Below, piece after piece: positions 32,625 to 45,039 of a stretch of 64,000 nt of DNA. Each line of letters opens with the position of its first letter. The stretch's first letter is position 1. The stretch is taken from the NCBI GenBank assembly GCA_014155875.1, contig JACEFZ010025080.1, positions 314,001 to 378,000 on the forward strand, in the 5' to 3' direction. Source of the DNA: Cepaea nemoralis (taxonomy: Eukaryota > Mollusca > Gastropoda > Stylommatophora > Helicidae). The notes under the pieces were generated by a model. That model was not told the DNA's origin. It ran no database searches and saw nothing but the letters and a program-made list of their open reading frames with translations. The position numbers and the translations under genes were made by a program.

Positions 32625-32722
32625 AAAAACTGTTTATAGAGAAAAAAACTGTATACTCACCTCACGTACGGACCTGTGTACGTGAGGTGAGTATACAGTT
32701 ATTTTCTCTATAAACAGTTTTT
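32625..32722. repeat. 45-bp-arm hairpin
   Basis: Arms 32625-32669 and 32678-32722 pair at 44 of 45 positions around the loop ggacctgt. It sits between the LINE 5' breakpoint and the right inverted arm, overlapping the latter by 11 bases. Confidence 0.95.
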
Positions 32723-32880
32723 CTATTAAACATTTTCTTCGACTAACATTCTTTTCAATTAACATTTTGTCAATTCTCATTTTCTCAATTCTCATTTTCT
32801 CTTCATTGCTTCCATTTTTCCATGCATTTGTTCCTCTCGTCCTGTCATCACCTTCTAATGTAGTCACAGGAGTTCTCCTT
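32712..32880 (-). repeat. Inverted arm right of LINE fragment
   Basis: Reverse-complement partner of 31113-31266, with one extra 15-base copy of the gagaaaatgagaatt unit. Confidence 0.9.
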
Positions 32881-32914
32881 GACTGTATGTTGTGTTTGTG
32901 AATGTGTTTGTTTG

Positions 32915-32940
32915 CTGATGAAGGCTAACCGCCGCAACGT
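32915..32940 (+). ncRNA. Hammerhead-like core, probable Penelope-like remnant
   Basis: CTGATGA is followed by a 3-bp stem (GGC/GCC, loop TAACC) and GCAAC, one substitution away from the hammerhead GAAAC. It ends in CGT, as commonly seen in Penelope-like elements. It is probably inactive. Confidence 0.4.
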
Positions 32941-32944
32941 TCTG

Positions 32945-34395
32945 TATGTGTCGTAACTCTGTTATGTAAAGCTGCACTACTTTGTGTCATTTTATATTGT
33001 TTAAACTTTCACAGCTTTACCGCAGTTCCACCAAATTGTATGCATACTTTCCCATGATAAGTGACGGGCTGAGACATACTGTTATAACTGGTAATTTTGA
33101 CAGAGGAAGAGGGGAGGAAGGTAGCGAGAAAGTTCTACCTCATCACATAGAAATATACCAAGATATTAATTCATACTCTGTGCTTAACAACGAAAGTTGT
33201 GGAGAAGCATCATCGCTCATGTCAGTTGACAGATCATTTGATGAAGATACCGATAATTATCACGATGGCGATGGTCTAATAACCAATAAGCTAAATACAC
33301 TTTGGTACTGAAGAACAGTCAGTGAATATGAAGCAAATAGTTATAAAAAGAATTGGTGTTCAACCAAACAAAAATTTAAAATAAAAAACATCTTGGATGC
33401 ACCGGAGAATCAACAGCAAGTACAGTAAAGGTCCTTCAGTGTAACCAAATACAGACAATGGTAGAAATGAAAGAATCAAAGGCGTTGAGAGTCGACCAGC
33501 CAGTATCCCAAGAAAAGCATTTTAACACAGTTTGGGTTTGAGAATGGCGACGCCATTGTTTTTCTTCAGGTAAGAGCTGCCATTAAGTGGACAGGGGGTC
33601 ATAACACATTCACTTAGTTTAGTAGACAGACGTAGCTTGGAGAACGGGTTTCTGGTTGGTTGACTCTAATGCAAGCAGTCAACTGTAAGCTGCTGATTGT
33701 ATTCATCTCGTTTGTTGTGAGCTCGCTCCCTGACCTAGTTGCAGGTTTTGCGTTCTTTTTTCCCCCAATAAATGGTTAATCCATAACCCCCAGCCGTGTT
33801 GATAAACACTTCGCTTGAAACTAAACTGTTCATGCATGCACGATATCTTATCAAGGGGTAAATACGATATACAAACTGAGAGATAGTCTTTGGGTTTATA
33901 ATATGTTTTACTCCAGAGAAATACGCATCTGACAGTCGGTTTTTGGATATTTCTGACCCTGTGTAGCAATAACTGAAATCTGTGTTATTCATATCGCGTT
34001 GTGCTGTGATGGGAAAAGAGCAAAGGGAAGGCAAAGAGATAAATACCCAGATGGCTTGACCATATGGTATAATCGGGACAAGAATACAGAACTGATCTAA
34101 GACTCTAGTGATCGTTTGAGATGGCGAACCATGACCGCCCTCGGCTATTGGCACGACACATGATGATAATGGTGATGTTGTGCTGTACACATGTGTGAAA
34201 CCCCCATTGACTTTCCTTGACTTTCTCCTATTCTAGTTTGTTAAATCAATCTTACTCCGAGATCTCAAACGGTTACAATGAGTTATTAACCAGAAAGGTA
34301 TTGGGTTAAGCAAATATTGCGAACTCACAAATGATGGGCTGACGTGCTGTTAGCTGTAGATTATGTTCTTCTTCTTCTTTCGTTCGCCTGAAATA
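32945..34395. other. No recognised gene
   Basis: Two moderately long frames (32982-33311 plus, 109 codons, with an acidic DEDTDNYHDGDG segment; 33735-34190 minus, 151 codons) have no family match I can name and no promoter or splice support. The rest is AT-rich non-coding. Confidence 0.3.
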
Positions 34396-34960
34396 TGTTT
34401 ATAACTGCAATGTTGTCTCATGTATGAATCTAACAGTCTTTTTTAGTTCACTCAGCGGTCTATAGAGTTTATCTTGCACTGCTTGTCTCTCTAGGCCAGA
34501 AGGTTCACATGGATATGTTGTAGTTTGGGCAAACCTGGAGTATGTGCTCTGCTGTCTGCGACGCCAAACCACATGTGCACATGGTTGAGTCACCAATCTT
34601 GAATTTTGTATACATGTGGTTGCGTAATCTATTGTGTCCTGTTCTGAGGCGCAGAAGAATGACCTTTTCCATAACGTGGTAGTCATCTTGAGTAAGGTTT
34701 GGTGGCCTTCTGACTGATTTGATCATCCTTTTCTTTTGGTGATATGTAATGGGCACATCAGGTTGTTCTTCTTTTGCTCCTTCCTTAGCCAGTCGATCAG
34801 CTCTGTCGTTTCCGGGGACTCCACAGTGGGATGGTAACCATTGTATGGTGACCTTACGCTCACTGCTAAGTTCAGAAAGTAGTGTCCTTAGAACTGGTAA
34901 TTTCCCAGACAGGAGCGCCTCTATTACGGATTTTGCATCTGCCAATATCACCACAGGTTG
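34396..34960 (-). pseudogene. RNase H domain fragment of a non-LTR element
   Basis: Reading leftward, the frame 34954-34505 has VILADAKSVIEALL, TIQWLPSHCGVPGNDRADRLA and a tail with HNRLRNHMYTKF, CTCGLASQTAEHILQVCPNY. The WLPSHCGVPGNDRAD block matches the C-terminal His-Asp region of RNase H. The CxC...H...C tail is typical of LINE or Jockey-type RNase H elements. A frame change near 34510 moves the remainder (GLERQAVQDKLYRPLSEL) to another frame. It represents a different LINE lineage from the others here. The interval 34961-35320 holds possible upstream RNase H debris only. Confidence 0.8.
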
Positions 34961-35324
34961 TGTAGATTATATTTGTTGTCTTGTTACATGCCAGCTTGTT
35001 TGACGTTGGGATCAAAGCAGAGTGTCCATCTAAGTGCTCAAGTAATCAGTTGTCGCAGCTTTCCATCAAGCTCATCTATTGCATAAACACCAGTCTGGGT
35101 AATTGTATGACAAAAAGTGGTTAGTCTTCTAACTTTGATCCCTCGACAAAGCATAGGCTCTCATCTATTTCGTGCCAAGTTCTCCTGTCACTTGCTGTCT
35201 CTTATAACCCTGCTGTTTTTCACAGATTGTTCATCTGTTCCTAATTCTTATATGTCTGTTCAATAGGTCTCCCTACATATATTTTTGTTTGCCTTGTGAG
35301 TATTAGAACATGAATTGTATAGTT

Positions 35325-35585
35325 GTAATGTTAACTACTGTTATCATTAGACGTCATTCCGGATACAACGAGATATGTCTAGTTCACTATGTGAGCTCTA
35401 TATGAGACTGTCTGCTTTTGATATTAATTGTTTTGTTTTCTTCACTGGGTGTCCATCCGAATGTAATGAGATATGTCTAGTTCATTTTATGAGTTTCACT
35501 TGGGACCATCTAGCTATGATATTAACTAGTTCGATACAATGAAATGTGTATAGTTCACTCTATGAGCTTCGTTTAGCTATTGTAT
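35325..35585. repeat. ~90-115-bp degenerate triplicate
   Basis: Three units share acaacgagatatgtctagtt or its variants, ttcactatgtgagctt and gatattaa. The stretch 35586-36047 shows nothing recognisable. Confidence 0.6.
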
Positions 35586-36047
35586 CAAATCATCCACCTG
35601 TTATGTGCAATATCCAGTAACCAATGTTTGTAAACTCGTTGCATGTCCATAAATTCCTGATGTCAGATCACAACTACTTTCATATGCTACTGTGGAAGCA
35701 TACTATAGTGTTTTTTTGTTTGTTTTGTTGCCTCAATATAAAATTCAATATCTCAGTAACCAACTGAGGGAAAATGATGAGATTTAGCATATAACCTTAT
35801 CATTATGTCCACCCAACAAAAAATTTTTTGTTCTGGAGATTTTACAGCAGATTTCAAAGTTTGTTTATATGCGGTATATTAATTACGACTTAGAGATTAC
35901 GTCCATCAATTTAACAGTATTACAGCTTCACCAAGACACATCCCCGCCTTTTTTAAAATTTGCACGTGATTTCCGTTTTGAAACAAACAGCGCGAAGATT
36001 CAGAGGTGTCTCCAAATGGGGGTTCTTTCATGAAACGTGATTATATA

Positions 36048-36400
<353 letters not shown>

Positions 36401-36545
36401 GCTATTAAATATTGATAAAAGCTACTGGAAAAAATGTGAGGACCATGTGTTGAAAGAGGAAGAGGACTATTGGAGAAAGGATGGATTGAATTTTATGCAA
36501 CCGAGAGCAGTCATCAACTTACTGGAATCGTCCGACACAGATTAA
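36401..36545 (+). pseudogene. Possible DDE-transposase C-terminus fragment
   Basis: A 48-codon open stretch ends at TAA 36543-36545 and reads SYWKKCEDHVLKEEEDYW..., then INLLESSDTD. The WKKC...EEEDYW...acidic-serine end recalls C-termini of Tc1/mariner-superfamily or related transposases in molluscs. That is memory-based and tentative. There is no transposase core upstream because a microsatellite occupies it. Confidence 0.3.
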
Positions 36546-36572
36546 GGTCTGAGCAGATCGCAGACCTTAATC
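36540..36572. terminator. Perfect 12-bp hairpin over the stop codon
   Basis: gattaaggtctg and cagaccttaatc enclose a nine-base loop. In a eukaryote this is not a bacterial-type terminator. It may be a transposon subterminal or terminal repeat, or chance. Confidence 0.5.
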
Positions 36573-36783
36573 TACGTACAAACTTACTGGGATATTTTGC
36601 TCCAACTATTCAGACGAATTGCAGGCCCTAAACATTACAGCATCAGCTGAAGAAACAAGAAGGAAATGAAAAATAAGGTAAGAAATATAGTCCTTCTACT
36701 TTCCTGTTAATTTACAAATTATTTACCCCGTGCCTCTGTAAATTCTGTCTTTACTTATATTACACATTGCACCCCTCTCGGGA

Positions 36784-37090
36784 TTCTCCGTGGTGAAGTG
36801 GTCAAGCCGTCTGACTCGGGCTCCGAAGGTTGTATGTTTGATTCCGGGCCGCGTCCTTCATTTCAAGAGTGCATTTTTTTTCTCGGAGACTCCCGAGGGT
36901 CGTCGCTGGAGCTACGGAGTTCGTGCTTTGTGTGACGCTTTCCGCGCTGCGGAAAGAAACTGAGCCATATGGAATAAAAACCCGGTGCAATGCAGCCGAC
37001 CTTGTCGATTGTAAGCTACTTCTTTCATTGCACCCACACCCATACGAATCCGGATACGCCTTTGTGTGACATCTGAATTTGCAGGTCCCC
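36784..37090 (+). mobile_element. tRNA-like SINE, third type
   Basis: gtggtgaagtggtcaagccg, ctgactcgggctccg and gtttgattccgg resemble a type II tRNA-like head with A and B boxes. The body that follows does not match the other two families here. No poly-A tail or target duplication is certain. Confidence 0.4.
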
Positions 37091-38640
37091 ATTACCGTAA
37101 ACATAACTTTTTTTTTAGCGAGAAATCACTAGTTGTTCAACAAAACATCAAAGGAATGTCGCCGCTTTCAATGATTTCAGTTGTTTTTGGACCTATCAAA
37201 GACATATTCCTTGGGTGGGGGTAAATATAAGACGGCTGGAAAAATTTCATAACGATGCAACAGACAGTTTTCAAAGTAATTGATCGTGAATGAAGGCATT
37301 CGAATCGGAACATACTATAGTTGAGTGTTTACTTAATTCTATAGCGAAGGTTGCTGTAGGGGTGTACAGTGGTAGGCTTTGGCATGTACTAACTTACGAT
37401 ATCACGTGTTCCCTTTCCTGTCATCATTCCATCCTAGACAGTATCCAGAATATTAAAATAATTGCCTGCACGCATTTAGTGAAGCTAGAGCGGTGTTAGT
37501 CGGGGCTTGAGCCGTGTTAGTCGGGGGGATAAATACTGGCTATTATTAGGGACTAAATGCAGACTACTGCTGGTAAGTTGGCGCAGGAATTATGCCACCA
37601 GTGCTAATTTTGTATAGTAACCGGTCGAGCAATACTGTAGTACGAGATGAATGAACAGTAGGAGTGGCCATAGGATTGGTCGACACTCCATCATCCGAGG
37701 AAAGGTCAGACTGGACACATAATCAGATTGCAATTGATAACAATAGTATTCAGTCTCTTCATTGGTTGTTGAAGATGTGGACGGAGCATGTGAGGGTATG
37801 AAGATGTTGAAGATGTGGACGCAGCATTGAGGGTATGCCCCGAGTGTTGCCATTTCGGTTCTAGACTCAACTCAACTCACCAGTAGCTTGGAGATGGACT
37901 CGGCGTGATATATTGGCTACCAGGAATGTCTGTATTGGCCTGGCCAGATAAATCATCTCACAATGTGCTGGCTGACATGTTGCATGGGATGACTCCTCAA
38001 CCACACGTGGCTAGCTGTGAGTGTCCGCTGACAGTAGGACAGTAATAAGATGCTAGATACGTTTGTTGGTTTGTTGGCTTGTTGTGAATACTCTAGAAAC
38101 AGAGTTTTAACTCTTGTGCCTGAAACACTGGCGTTCAAGTTGTTTAATCCCAGAAAAAGGGCTCGCATCTATCGGAATCTGGTTGATGTAGAGTATTTTC
38201 TCTAGACCACTGTACCATCTCCACGGGAGCTGTGTTGCAAACTATTTGCCCCTCTCCAAGCCCAGAAAATAGAGTTGTGTGAAAAACCGGCTCTGGGTTA
38301 TTTCACATTTGCCTAGAGGCATATTTGTATGTAACCATGTCAAGATTTAGCACAGCACACAGGGGCTGGCTGGCTTAGACCTGGCTTGGTCATGTTGACT
38401 CCACTGGCAGTTAACTGCCAACATACTCCAACCCATTATCCGGGGGATGTATGCTAAATAAGAGATCAGGTTCAATACTAAAGATGAGTGACTTGTACCG
38501 CGAGACAGGTACAGCCCGAACTGTGCCGAGTCTCACACAGTCCTGACTTTACCGAGTCTTACACATTTCTAACACTGTCTATTTCAGAGCTCTATAAACA
38601 AGAAACAGGAAGAGCGGAGTTAACATTTTCTACGAAGACG
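37091..38640. other. No recognisable feature
   Basis: Unique-looking non-coding sequence. No open frame shows a family signature. Confidence 0.4.
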
Positions 38641-38644
38641 TGGG

Positions 38645-38885
38645 AGCCGCGGTGGCGTAGTGGCTAGACGTTCGCCTGTCGACCCGGTGGTCTTGAGTTC
38701 GATCCACATCGGGGCGGATTCGAATATCAAACAGACCTGGGCTCTCAGGTCGTCCCAGTAAAATGGGTACCATGAAATGTTATGGAAAGTAAAAGCGGTC
38801 GGCGATATACAGGGCGTATCAGCCACCGAGTGCCATTGGTTTATTCAAATATAGGCTAGCACCAGATGCCAAGTGCGCCTAAGGT
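38645..38885 (+). mobile_element. tRNA-derived SINE, second family
   Basis: The head has box A-like tggcgtagtggctagacg and box B-like gagttcgatccac. The body has gggtaccatgaaatgttatgg and aagcggtcggcgatatac. It is the best-preserved member of this family in the window. The stretch 38886-39265 shows nothing further. Confidence 0.6.
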
Positions 38886-39262
38886 GTGTAAATGGAGGGC
38901 CTTGACTTACTTTTGCCTACGTAGACCAAGTTGACAGACGCGTTCTGACGACCGTGACATTTGAAAGGTCACGTAGAGGTAAGCTCCCAGACCTGCCCGT
39001 TCCACTAACGATGGGAGGACTGAACGGTCTTGGCTATCGCCTGTCAGACGAGGAGGCTACAAGAAACATAGACCATAAGCTAATGTGGGAATAAGCAAGT
39101 CAAGGGACGCTGAATACACACACGTTTGTAGATTACAGCAGGAGTAGGGTGAAAGACGGACACAATTATAGGCACAGGTATGTCTTACCACGGCATTCTA
39201 AAACAAACATGAACCACGCTTGAATCAAACTATTAATGAACCTAAACGTTTAACCGCCTCCC

Positions 39263-39266
<4 letters not shown>

Positions 39267-39328
<62 letters not shown>
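39267..39328. repeat. (CT)n microsatellite
   Basis: About 30 uninterrupted CT units. Confidence 0.98.
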
Positions 39329-39331
<3 letters not shown>

Positions 39332-39539
39332 CTTTCTCTCTCGCCCCGACTCGTCTACTTCAACGCCGAATTGTCTTCGCCACCTTCATCTTCTTTCTCA
39401 CTACCGGCTCACTCTCCTCTTTCTTCCCTCACTAGCTCTCTCATCTGTTTCCTCTCCTGTTCTTCTCCCATCTGTCCCCATCGCTCTCTCACAACGAAAG
39501 CTATACCCTTTCTTCATTGTGACGTAAGTTTTTGAAGTA

Positions 39540-39770
39540 TATAGGTTTTACATATACTCGATGAACATATTATGATGTGAAGTGTATGGGTTTGACACAT
39601 GTTCCATGAATATATTATGAGCTAAAGTGTATGGGTTTACATATGCTGGATGAACATATGAGGTGAAGTGTATTTGTTCGCCATATACGCCATGAGCATT
39701 TAGGAAGTGAAGTGTATGAGTTTGACATTTGTTCCATGAACATATTATGAGGTGAAGTGACAACCTTCTA
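39540..39770. repeat. ~45-60-bp degenerate tandem repeat
   Basis: Units share gaagtgtatgggtttgacat, gttccatgaacatattatga and variants. About four copies. Confidence 0.75.
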
Positions 39771-39788
39771 TTCCACACATTTCCTTCC

Positions 39789-40730
39789 CATAAATATATC
39801 TGGCATCCATGTTACCAGCATGTCGTGGGAAGATTCTCTCTCATATACGTGGCATCCATGTTACCAGCATGTCGTGAAAAGATTCTCTCTCATATACGTG
39901 GCATCCATGTTACCAGCATGTCGTGGAAAGATTCTCTCTCATATACGTGGCATCCATGTTACCAGCATATCGTGGAAAGATTCTCTCTCATATACGTGGC
40001 ATCCATGTTACCAGCATGTCGTGAAAAGATTCTCTCTCATATACGTGGCATCCATGTTACCAGCATGTCGTGGAAAGATTCTCTCTCATATACGTGGCAT
40101 CCATGTTACCAGCATGTCGTGGAAAGATTCGCTCTCATATACGTGGCATCCATGTTACCAGCATGTCGTGGAAAGATTCTCTCTCATATACGTGGCATCC
40201 ATGTTACCAGCATGTCGTGGAAAGATTCTCTCTCATATACGTGGCATCCATGTTACCAGCATGTCGTGGGAAGATTCTCTCTCTTATATGTGGCATCCAT
40301 GTTACCAGCATGTCGTGGGAAGATTCTCTCTCTATATGTGGCATCCATGTTACCAGCATGTCGTGGGAAGATTCCCTCTCATATACGTGGCATCCATGGT
40401 ACCAGCATGTCGTGGAAAGATTCCCTCTCATATACGTGGCATCCATGGTACCAGCATGTCGTGGAAAGATTCCCTCTCATATACGTGGCATCCATGTTAC
40501 CAGCATGTCGTGGAAAGATTCTCTCTCATATATCTGGCATCCATGTTACCAGCATGTCGTGGGAAGATTCTCTCTCATATATGTGGCATCCATGTTACCA
40601 GCATGTCGTGGAAAGATTCCCTCTCATATATGTGGCATCCATGTTACCAGCATGTCGTGGGAAGATTCTCTCTCTTATATGTGGCATCCATGTTACCAGC
40701 ATGTTGTGGACAGATTCTTTCTCACGTGGA
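39789..40730. repeat. 49-bp minisatellite open in three frames
   Basis: About 19 near-identical units of gtggcatccatgttaccagc, atgtcgtggaaagatt and ctctctcatatac. Because 49 is not a multiple of three and the unit has no stop in any plus frame, three long overlapping frames result (333, 321 and 234 codons). Each cycles through the same three translations as a 49-residue repeat. I see no start context, splice signal or composition suggesting that any is used. Confidence 0.97.
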
Positions 40731-42230
40731 GATCGGACCCCGAGCAATGGGATGGTGAAATATTACGAAAATAAATATAAATATTTATAAACATAAATAA
40801 TGTCTTGGTATGTAAAGGCTGCCCGCATGATAGTGACAACAACTCCCGCACAGTGCCCTTTAACAATACGAGTCTTGCACCGTATGCCCTGGCACCTAAG
40901 GCGTGCGAGAGGATCTTTATGTGTGTAATATACACTGTCTCCGTGGGTCAACATCCAACTTCAAGCTGTTTGGAACTTAATATAAACTGCGCTCGAGAAC
41001 TCCCATCACATCACGAAAAGAGCAATCGCAAACAGAAGAAGAGAAAGAAGAAGAATAGTCCAATGGTTGACAAATGAGGGTTAAACCAGCACCACTTTGG
41101 CTCTAGGCGTTATCCACTTCTATTCTACCAGTGTGATCCAAATTCAAATAGTTACTTTAATTGAAGGTCTCTTCTCTATGTGCCAGTTCATTTTGTACTG
41201 CCTAATAAGCATAACTTTCGTCACCGATATTATTAGTCAGCCTTTTGGTTTTCCCCGCACACAAACACGCTGTAGTCGACCGATCACAATCCCCTGTCAC
41301 CATCCCACCTCCTCGCCCTCCTCACTGCCATCAGCCATGTGGTGCATGGTGCAACTGGCTGCGTTTGTTTGTGGTGAACTCGCAACACCTTCCCATCAAT
41401 AATAAATTGCCACGGGTGTTTACCTTAGTGGGCTAGAATGAATACATGGCATGTACAGACGTGTGCTATTTATACGCAATGTTCCTAGCACTCGACACCC
41501 CAGTGTTCATTAATTATGCAACAAATCAATAGTCTATTCGTGCGTATGACACAAGATACCAGATAGTTTTCCCCACACAAGTATCGGCCTATTGATGGTT
41601 ACAAGATCAGCGACTCCCACCATTGCTGTGCGAAAGGGCCAGGTGTGGGAGGATTACTCAAAGACATTTTATATGTTTTATATTTGGTGCATCAGATATA
41701 CATAATTGTTGTTTAATTTGAAAGACATTTCTAGTTCATAAAAACAATAATGTATAACACAATTACATTTTAATTAAGAAGGTGGGGACTCACAGAAGCA
41801 GATTATGTGGGAACCACTGCACTGGTTATTCTGTAAAGTATATATCAGCTTGCAACTGACAATTGCTATCACCTATACCGTACACCAGGTGTTGGCAATC
41901 TAAGGCACGCCTGCCAAGTGTGGCACATGGACTGATTTGCAATGGTGCTCTGGGTGAATTAAAATACAGGATGCGACCATAAATAAATTGAATTTTTGAT
42001 TAAATTGGAGCATATAATTCTTTTAAAGATATTCCTTGAAAACGATAGTTTTTAAACATTGGGGTAAGATCGTGCATTCTTATGCAAATAAGCTGGGTGA
42101 GAGTGGATTAACACTGATTTACCTTGACCCAGCTCTGTTGTTATATCTTATCTCTCCTTCCTAGGCCCCCTCAACTCCAGCTCCACAGTTCTCTCGGCTG
42201 TCGCATATTCATATCAGCAAAAAAGCTGAC
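40731..42230. other. No convincing gene
   Basis: Non-coding sequence. At 41885-41920 ccaggtgttggcaatctaag resembles a hAT terminal repeat, but I find no matching opposite end. Confidence 0.35.
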
Positions 42231-42231
42231 G

Positions 42232-42425
42232 TTATTTTTTTGCATATCCTTTACAGGACATCGCTGTCAACACCAGCATCTTTCAGCTGTATGTTGATTT
42301 CTTGGCAAGATTACGCTCAGTAGTTTGCCATTGCTTTCTGAGCGGCCGGCTCACATACCCTGTAAGTTACTGATGCGATTCGAACCACTGCTGATTCTCA
42401 CCGTCATCACGTTACCTACGAGGAC
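42232..42425 (-). mobile_element. 5'-truncated tRNA-derived SINE, first family
   Basis: Reverse-complement copy with an oligo-T start (its A tail), gcatatcctttacaggaca, gtcaacaccagcatctttca, the conserved gtttgccattgctttctgag and the B box gattcgaaccac. The tRNA head is cut off beyond 42425. The interval 42426-43620 holds no recognised feature. Confidence 0.85.
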
Positions 42426-43624
42426 GTTGTTATTAGGACGCGTTAAAATGACAAGTCAAAAAGCTGAAATAGGTTTGTTTCAAGACTTTTTGGCAAACAC
42501 CTATGGATTCATACAACAAAATGATCGTACTGTTTTAACTTTATGTTGTTTAACTGCGGTGTGCCGTCATTATCAAACCAAACATCATCTCATGTTTAAA
42601 AACAGAAGAAAACTGAAACCATAAAAAGTACTGTCGATCCTGCTGTATGTTTAATATAATATCTGCTTACATACTCGTCTGTCTAGTGGCCCATTTGAAG
42701 GCTTGTTTGTCTATGCGTTAAAGATCTGGTTAGGTCGCCCAGTCCGTCGTCCGTCTGAGTAGCTTTACCTTGCTCAAAGATAGGGCAGTGCCTCGTGGGA
42801 AGCCTATCCTCCAGATTATATGGTGGTGGGTGAGTATGCTGCCGTTAAGCCAGTGAGGCGTCACGTTGATATGCACTTTGTTTTCCCATCAATTTTAAAA
42901 GATAACAACAATCCATTATTTTATACAGCTTGTAGTTGTTTTTGTTTTCCATTCAAGTTTTCTGCAAAACGTTATTCACCACATGTCTTGCTGGTTGTCT
43001 GTTATTTATTTCGTTCGTGCCTCCTTATACAGAATACTGTAGGGGACAGTATGAAATATTCCTTTGAGTCTGTCTGAGTGCGGGTTTGAGAGGAGGCGAA
43101 TTAGCTGTTGGGTCCGCTATAAACACGAAGACTCTCTCGTCATGTTGTTCACTTTATAAGCATATTAACTTACAATTATTTCCGTTGTATGTATGTTTGT
43201 GTGTGGTTTGGTTCTTGTTGTTCACTAAAGAAGACTTGTCGCAACAACGCCCTCTGTAGGTTTTTTGTTTTTGTTTTGTATGTTTAATTGTAAAACTGAC
43301 CTTACATTTTCTGTTTTTCATTTGTTTATACCACATAGCCATCAGCGGGTAGTGGGCGACATAATACCCCACCCCTCCGCCAACCTTCACTTATCGCATT
43401 CTTCCGCCCTTGATGCACTGCGAGGTTCGTCTCTTTACACAAGGACCATTGAATACGCGCTAAAGGCACATTGTCAGAAGGAAAGGGGAGACCACCGTTG
43501 TAATCCCAAGTAAATTTTGATTCGACAACTCACAAAATTTGCAGATAAACACCGTAAATTCGTGCTCCATAAGTAGTGAAACTCACGAGCACCAGACGAC
43601 TTCAGACCGTCAGCACTCGACAGA

Positions 43625-43685
43625 GTGCAGCCGATTTACAATACTTAACGATTTACAATACTTAACGATTTACAATACTTAACGT
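43625..43685. repeat. 17-bp tandem repeat
   Basis: Three copies of cgatttacaatacttaa. Confidence 0.9.
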
Positions 43686-43774
43686 AGGGACATAGAATGT
43701 TGGAGCCATCAACACAGATAGTAAACTTAGAGTATTTAACTCTAATGTCAAATCAGCACTGATGTATGGAGACC

Positions 43775-44998
43775 TTGGCGTGAGTTGGGTGAGGCTTTGG
43801 TGTAAGTTGGGTGAGGCTTTGGTGTAAGTTGGGTGAGGCTTTGGTGTAAGTTGGGTGAGGCCTTGGTGTCAATTGTAAGTTGGGTGAGACCTTGGCGTGA
43901 GTTGGGTGAGGCCTTGGTGTAAGTTGGGTGAGGCCTTGGTGTAAATTGTAAGTTGGGTGAGACCTTGGCGTGAGTTGGGTGAGGCCTTGGCGTGAGTTGG
44001 GTGAGGCCTTGGCGTGAGTTGGGTGAGGCCTTGGTGTAAGTTGGGTGAGGCCTTGGTGTAAATTGTAAGTTGGGTGAGACCTTGGCGTGAGTTGGGTGAG
44101 GCTTTGGTGTAAGTTGGGTGAGGCCTTGGTGTAAATTGTAAGTTGGGTGAGACCTTGGCGTGAGTTGGGTGAGGCTTTGGTGTAAGTTGGGTGAGGCCTT
44201 GGTGTAAATTGTAAGTTGGGTGAGACCTTGGCGTGAGTTGGGTGAGGCTTTGGTGTAAGTTGGGTGAGGCCTTGGTGTAAATTGTAAGTTGGGTGAGGCC
44301 TTGGCGTGAGTTGGGTGAGGCTTTGGTGTAAGTTGGGTGAGGCCTTGGTGTAAATTGTAAGTTGGGTGAGACCTTGGCGTGAGTTGGGTGAGGCTTTGGT
44401 GTAAGTTGGGTGAGGCCTTGGTGTAAATTGTAAGTTGGGTGAGACCTTGGCGTGAGTTGGGTGAGGCTTTGGTGTAAGTTGGGTGAGGCCTTGGTGTAAA
44501 TTGTAAGTTGGGTGAGACCTTGGCGTGAGTTGGGTGAGGCTTTGGTGTAAGTTGGGTGAGGCCTTGGTGTAAATTGTAAGTTGGGTGAGACCTTGGCGTG
44601 AGTTGGGTGAGGCTTTGGTGTAAGTTGGGTGAGGCCTTGGTGTAAATTGTAAGTTGGGTGAGACCTTGGCGTGAGTTGGGTGAGGCTTTGGTGTAAGTTG
44701 GGTGAGGCCTTGGTGTAAATTGTAAGTTGGGTGAGACCTTGGCGTGAGTTGGGTGAGGCCTTGGTGTAAATTGTAAGTTGGGTGAGACCTTGGCGTGAGT
44801 TGGGTGAGGCCTTGGTGTAAATTGGGTGAGGCCTTGGTGTAAATTGTAAGTTGGGTGAGGCCTTGGCGTAAGTTGAGTGAGGCTTTGGCGTAAGTTGGGT
44901 GAGGCCTTGGTGTAAGTTGGGTGAGGCCTTGGTGTAAGTTTGGGTGAGGCCTTAGTGTAAGTTGGGTGAGACCTTGGTGTAAGTTGGGTGAGGGGGTC
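43775..44998. repeat. 22-bp minisatellite with 73-bp higher-order unit
   Basis: The basic unit is gtaagttgggtgaggccttg gt. In the central part three variants (22+22+29 bases, the last containing aaattgtaagttgggtgaga) form a 73-base higher-order repeat present about ten times. The edges contain plain monomers, as expected if the centre is homogenised. Confidence 0.95.
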
Positions 44999-45039
44999 TA
45001 TGCTCCATTGAAGGGAAAAACGCAGAAGAAGGTTTCTGA

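Noticed and set aside
33735..34190. 151-codon minus-strand frame
   Set aside because: Longer than most chance frames, but no recognisable motif, start context, splice signal or codon pattern; kept only as a note in the region description.
41885..41930. Second hAT element
   Set aside because: One hAT-like end (caggtgttggcaatc) is present, but I found no inverted partner or 8-bp duplication.
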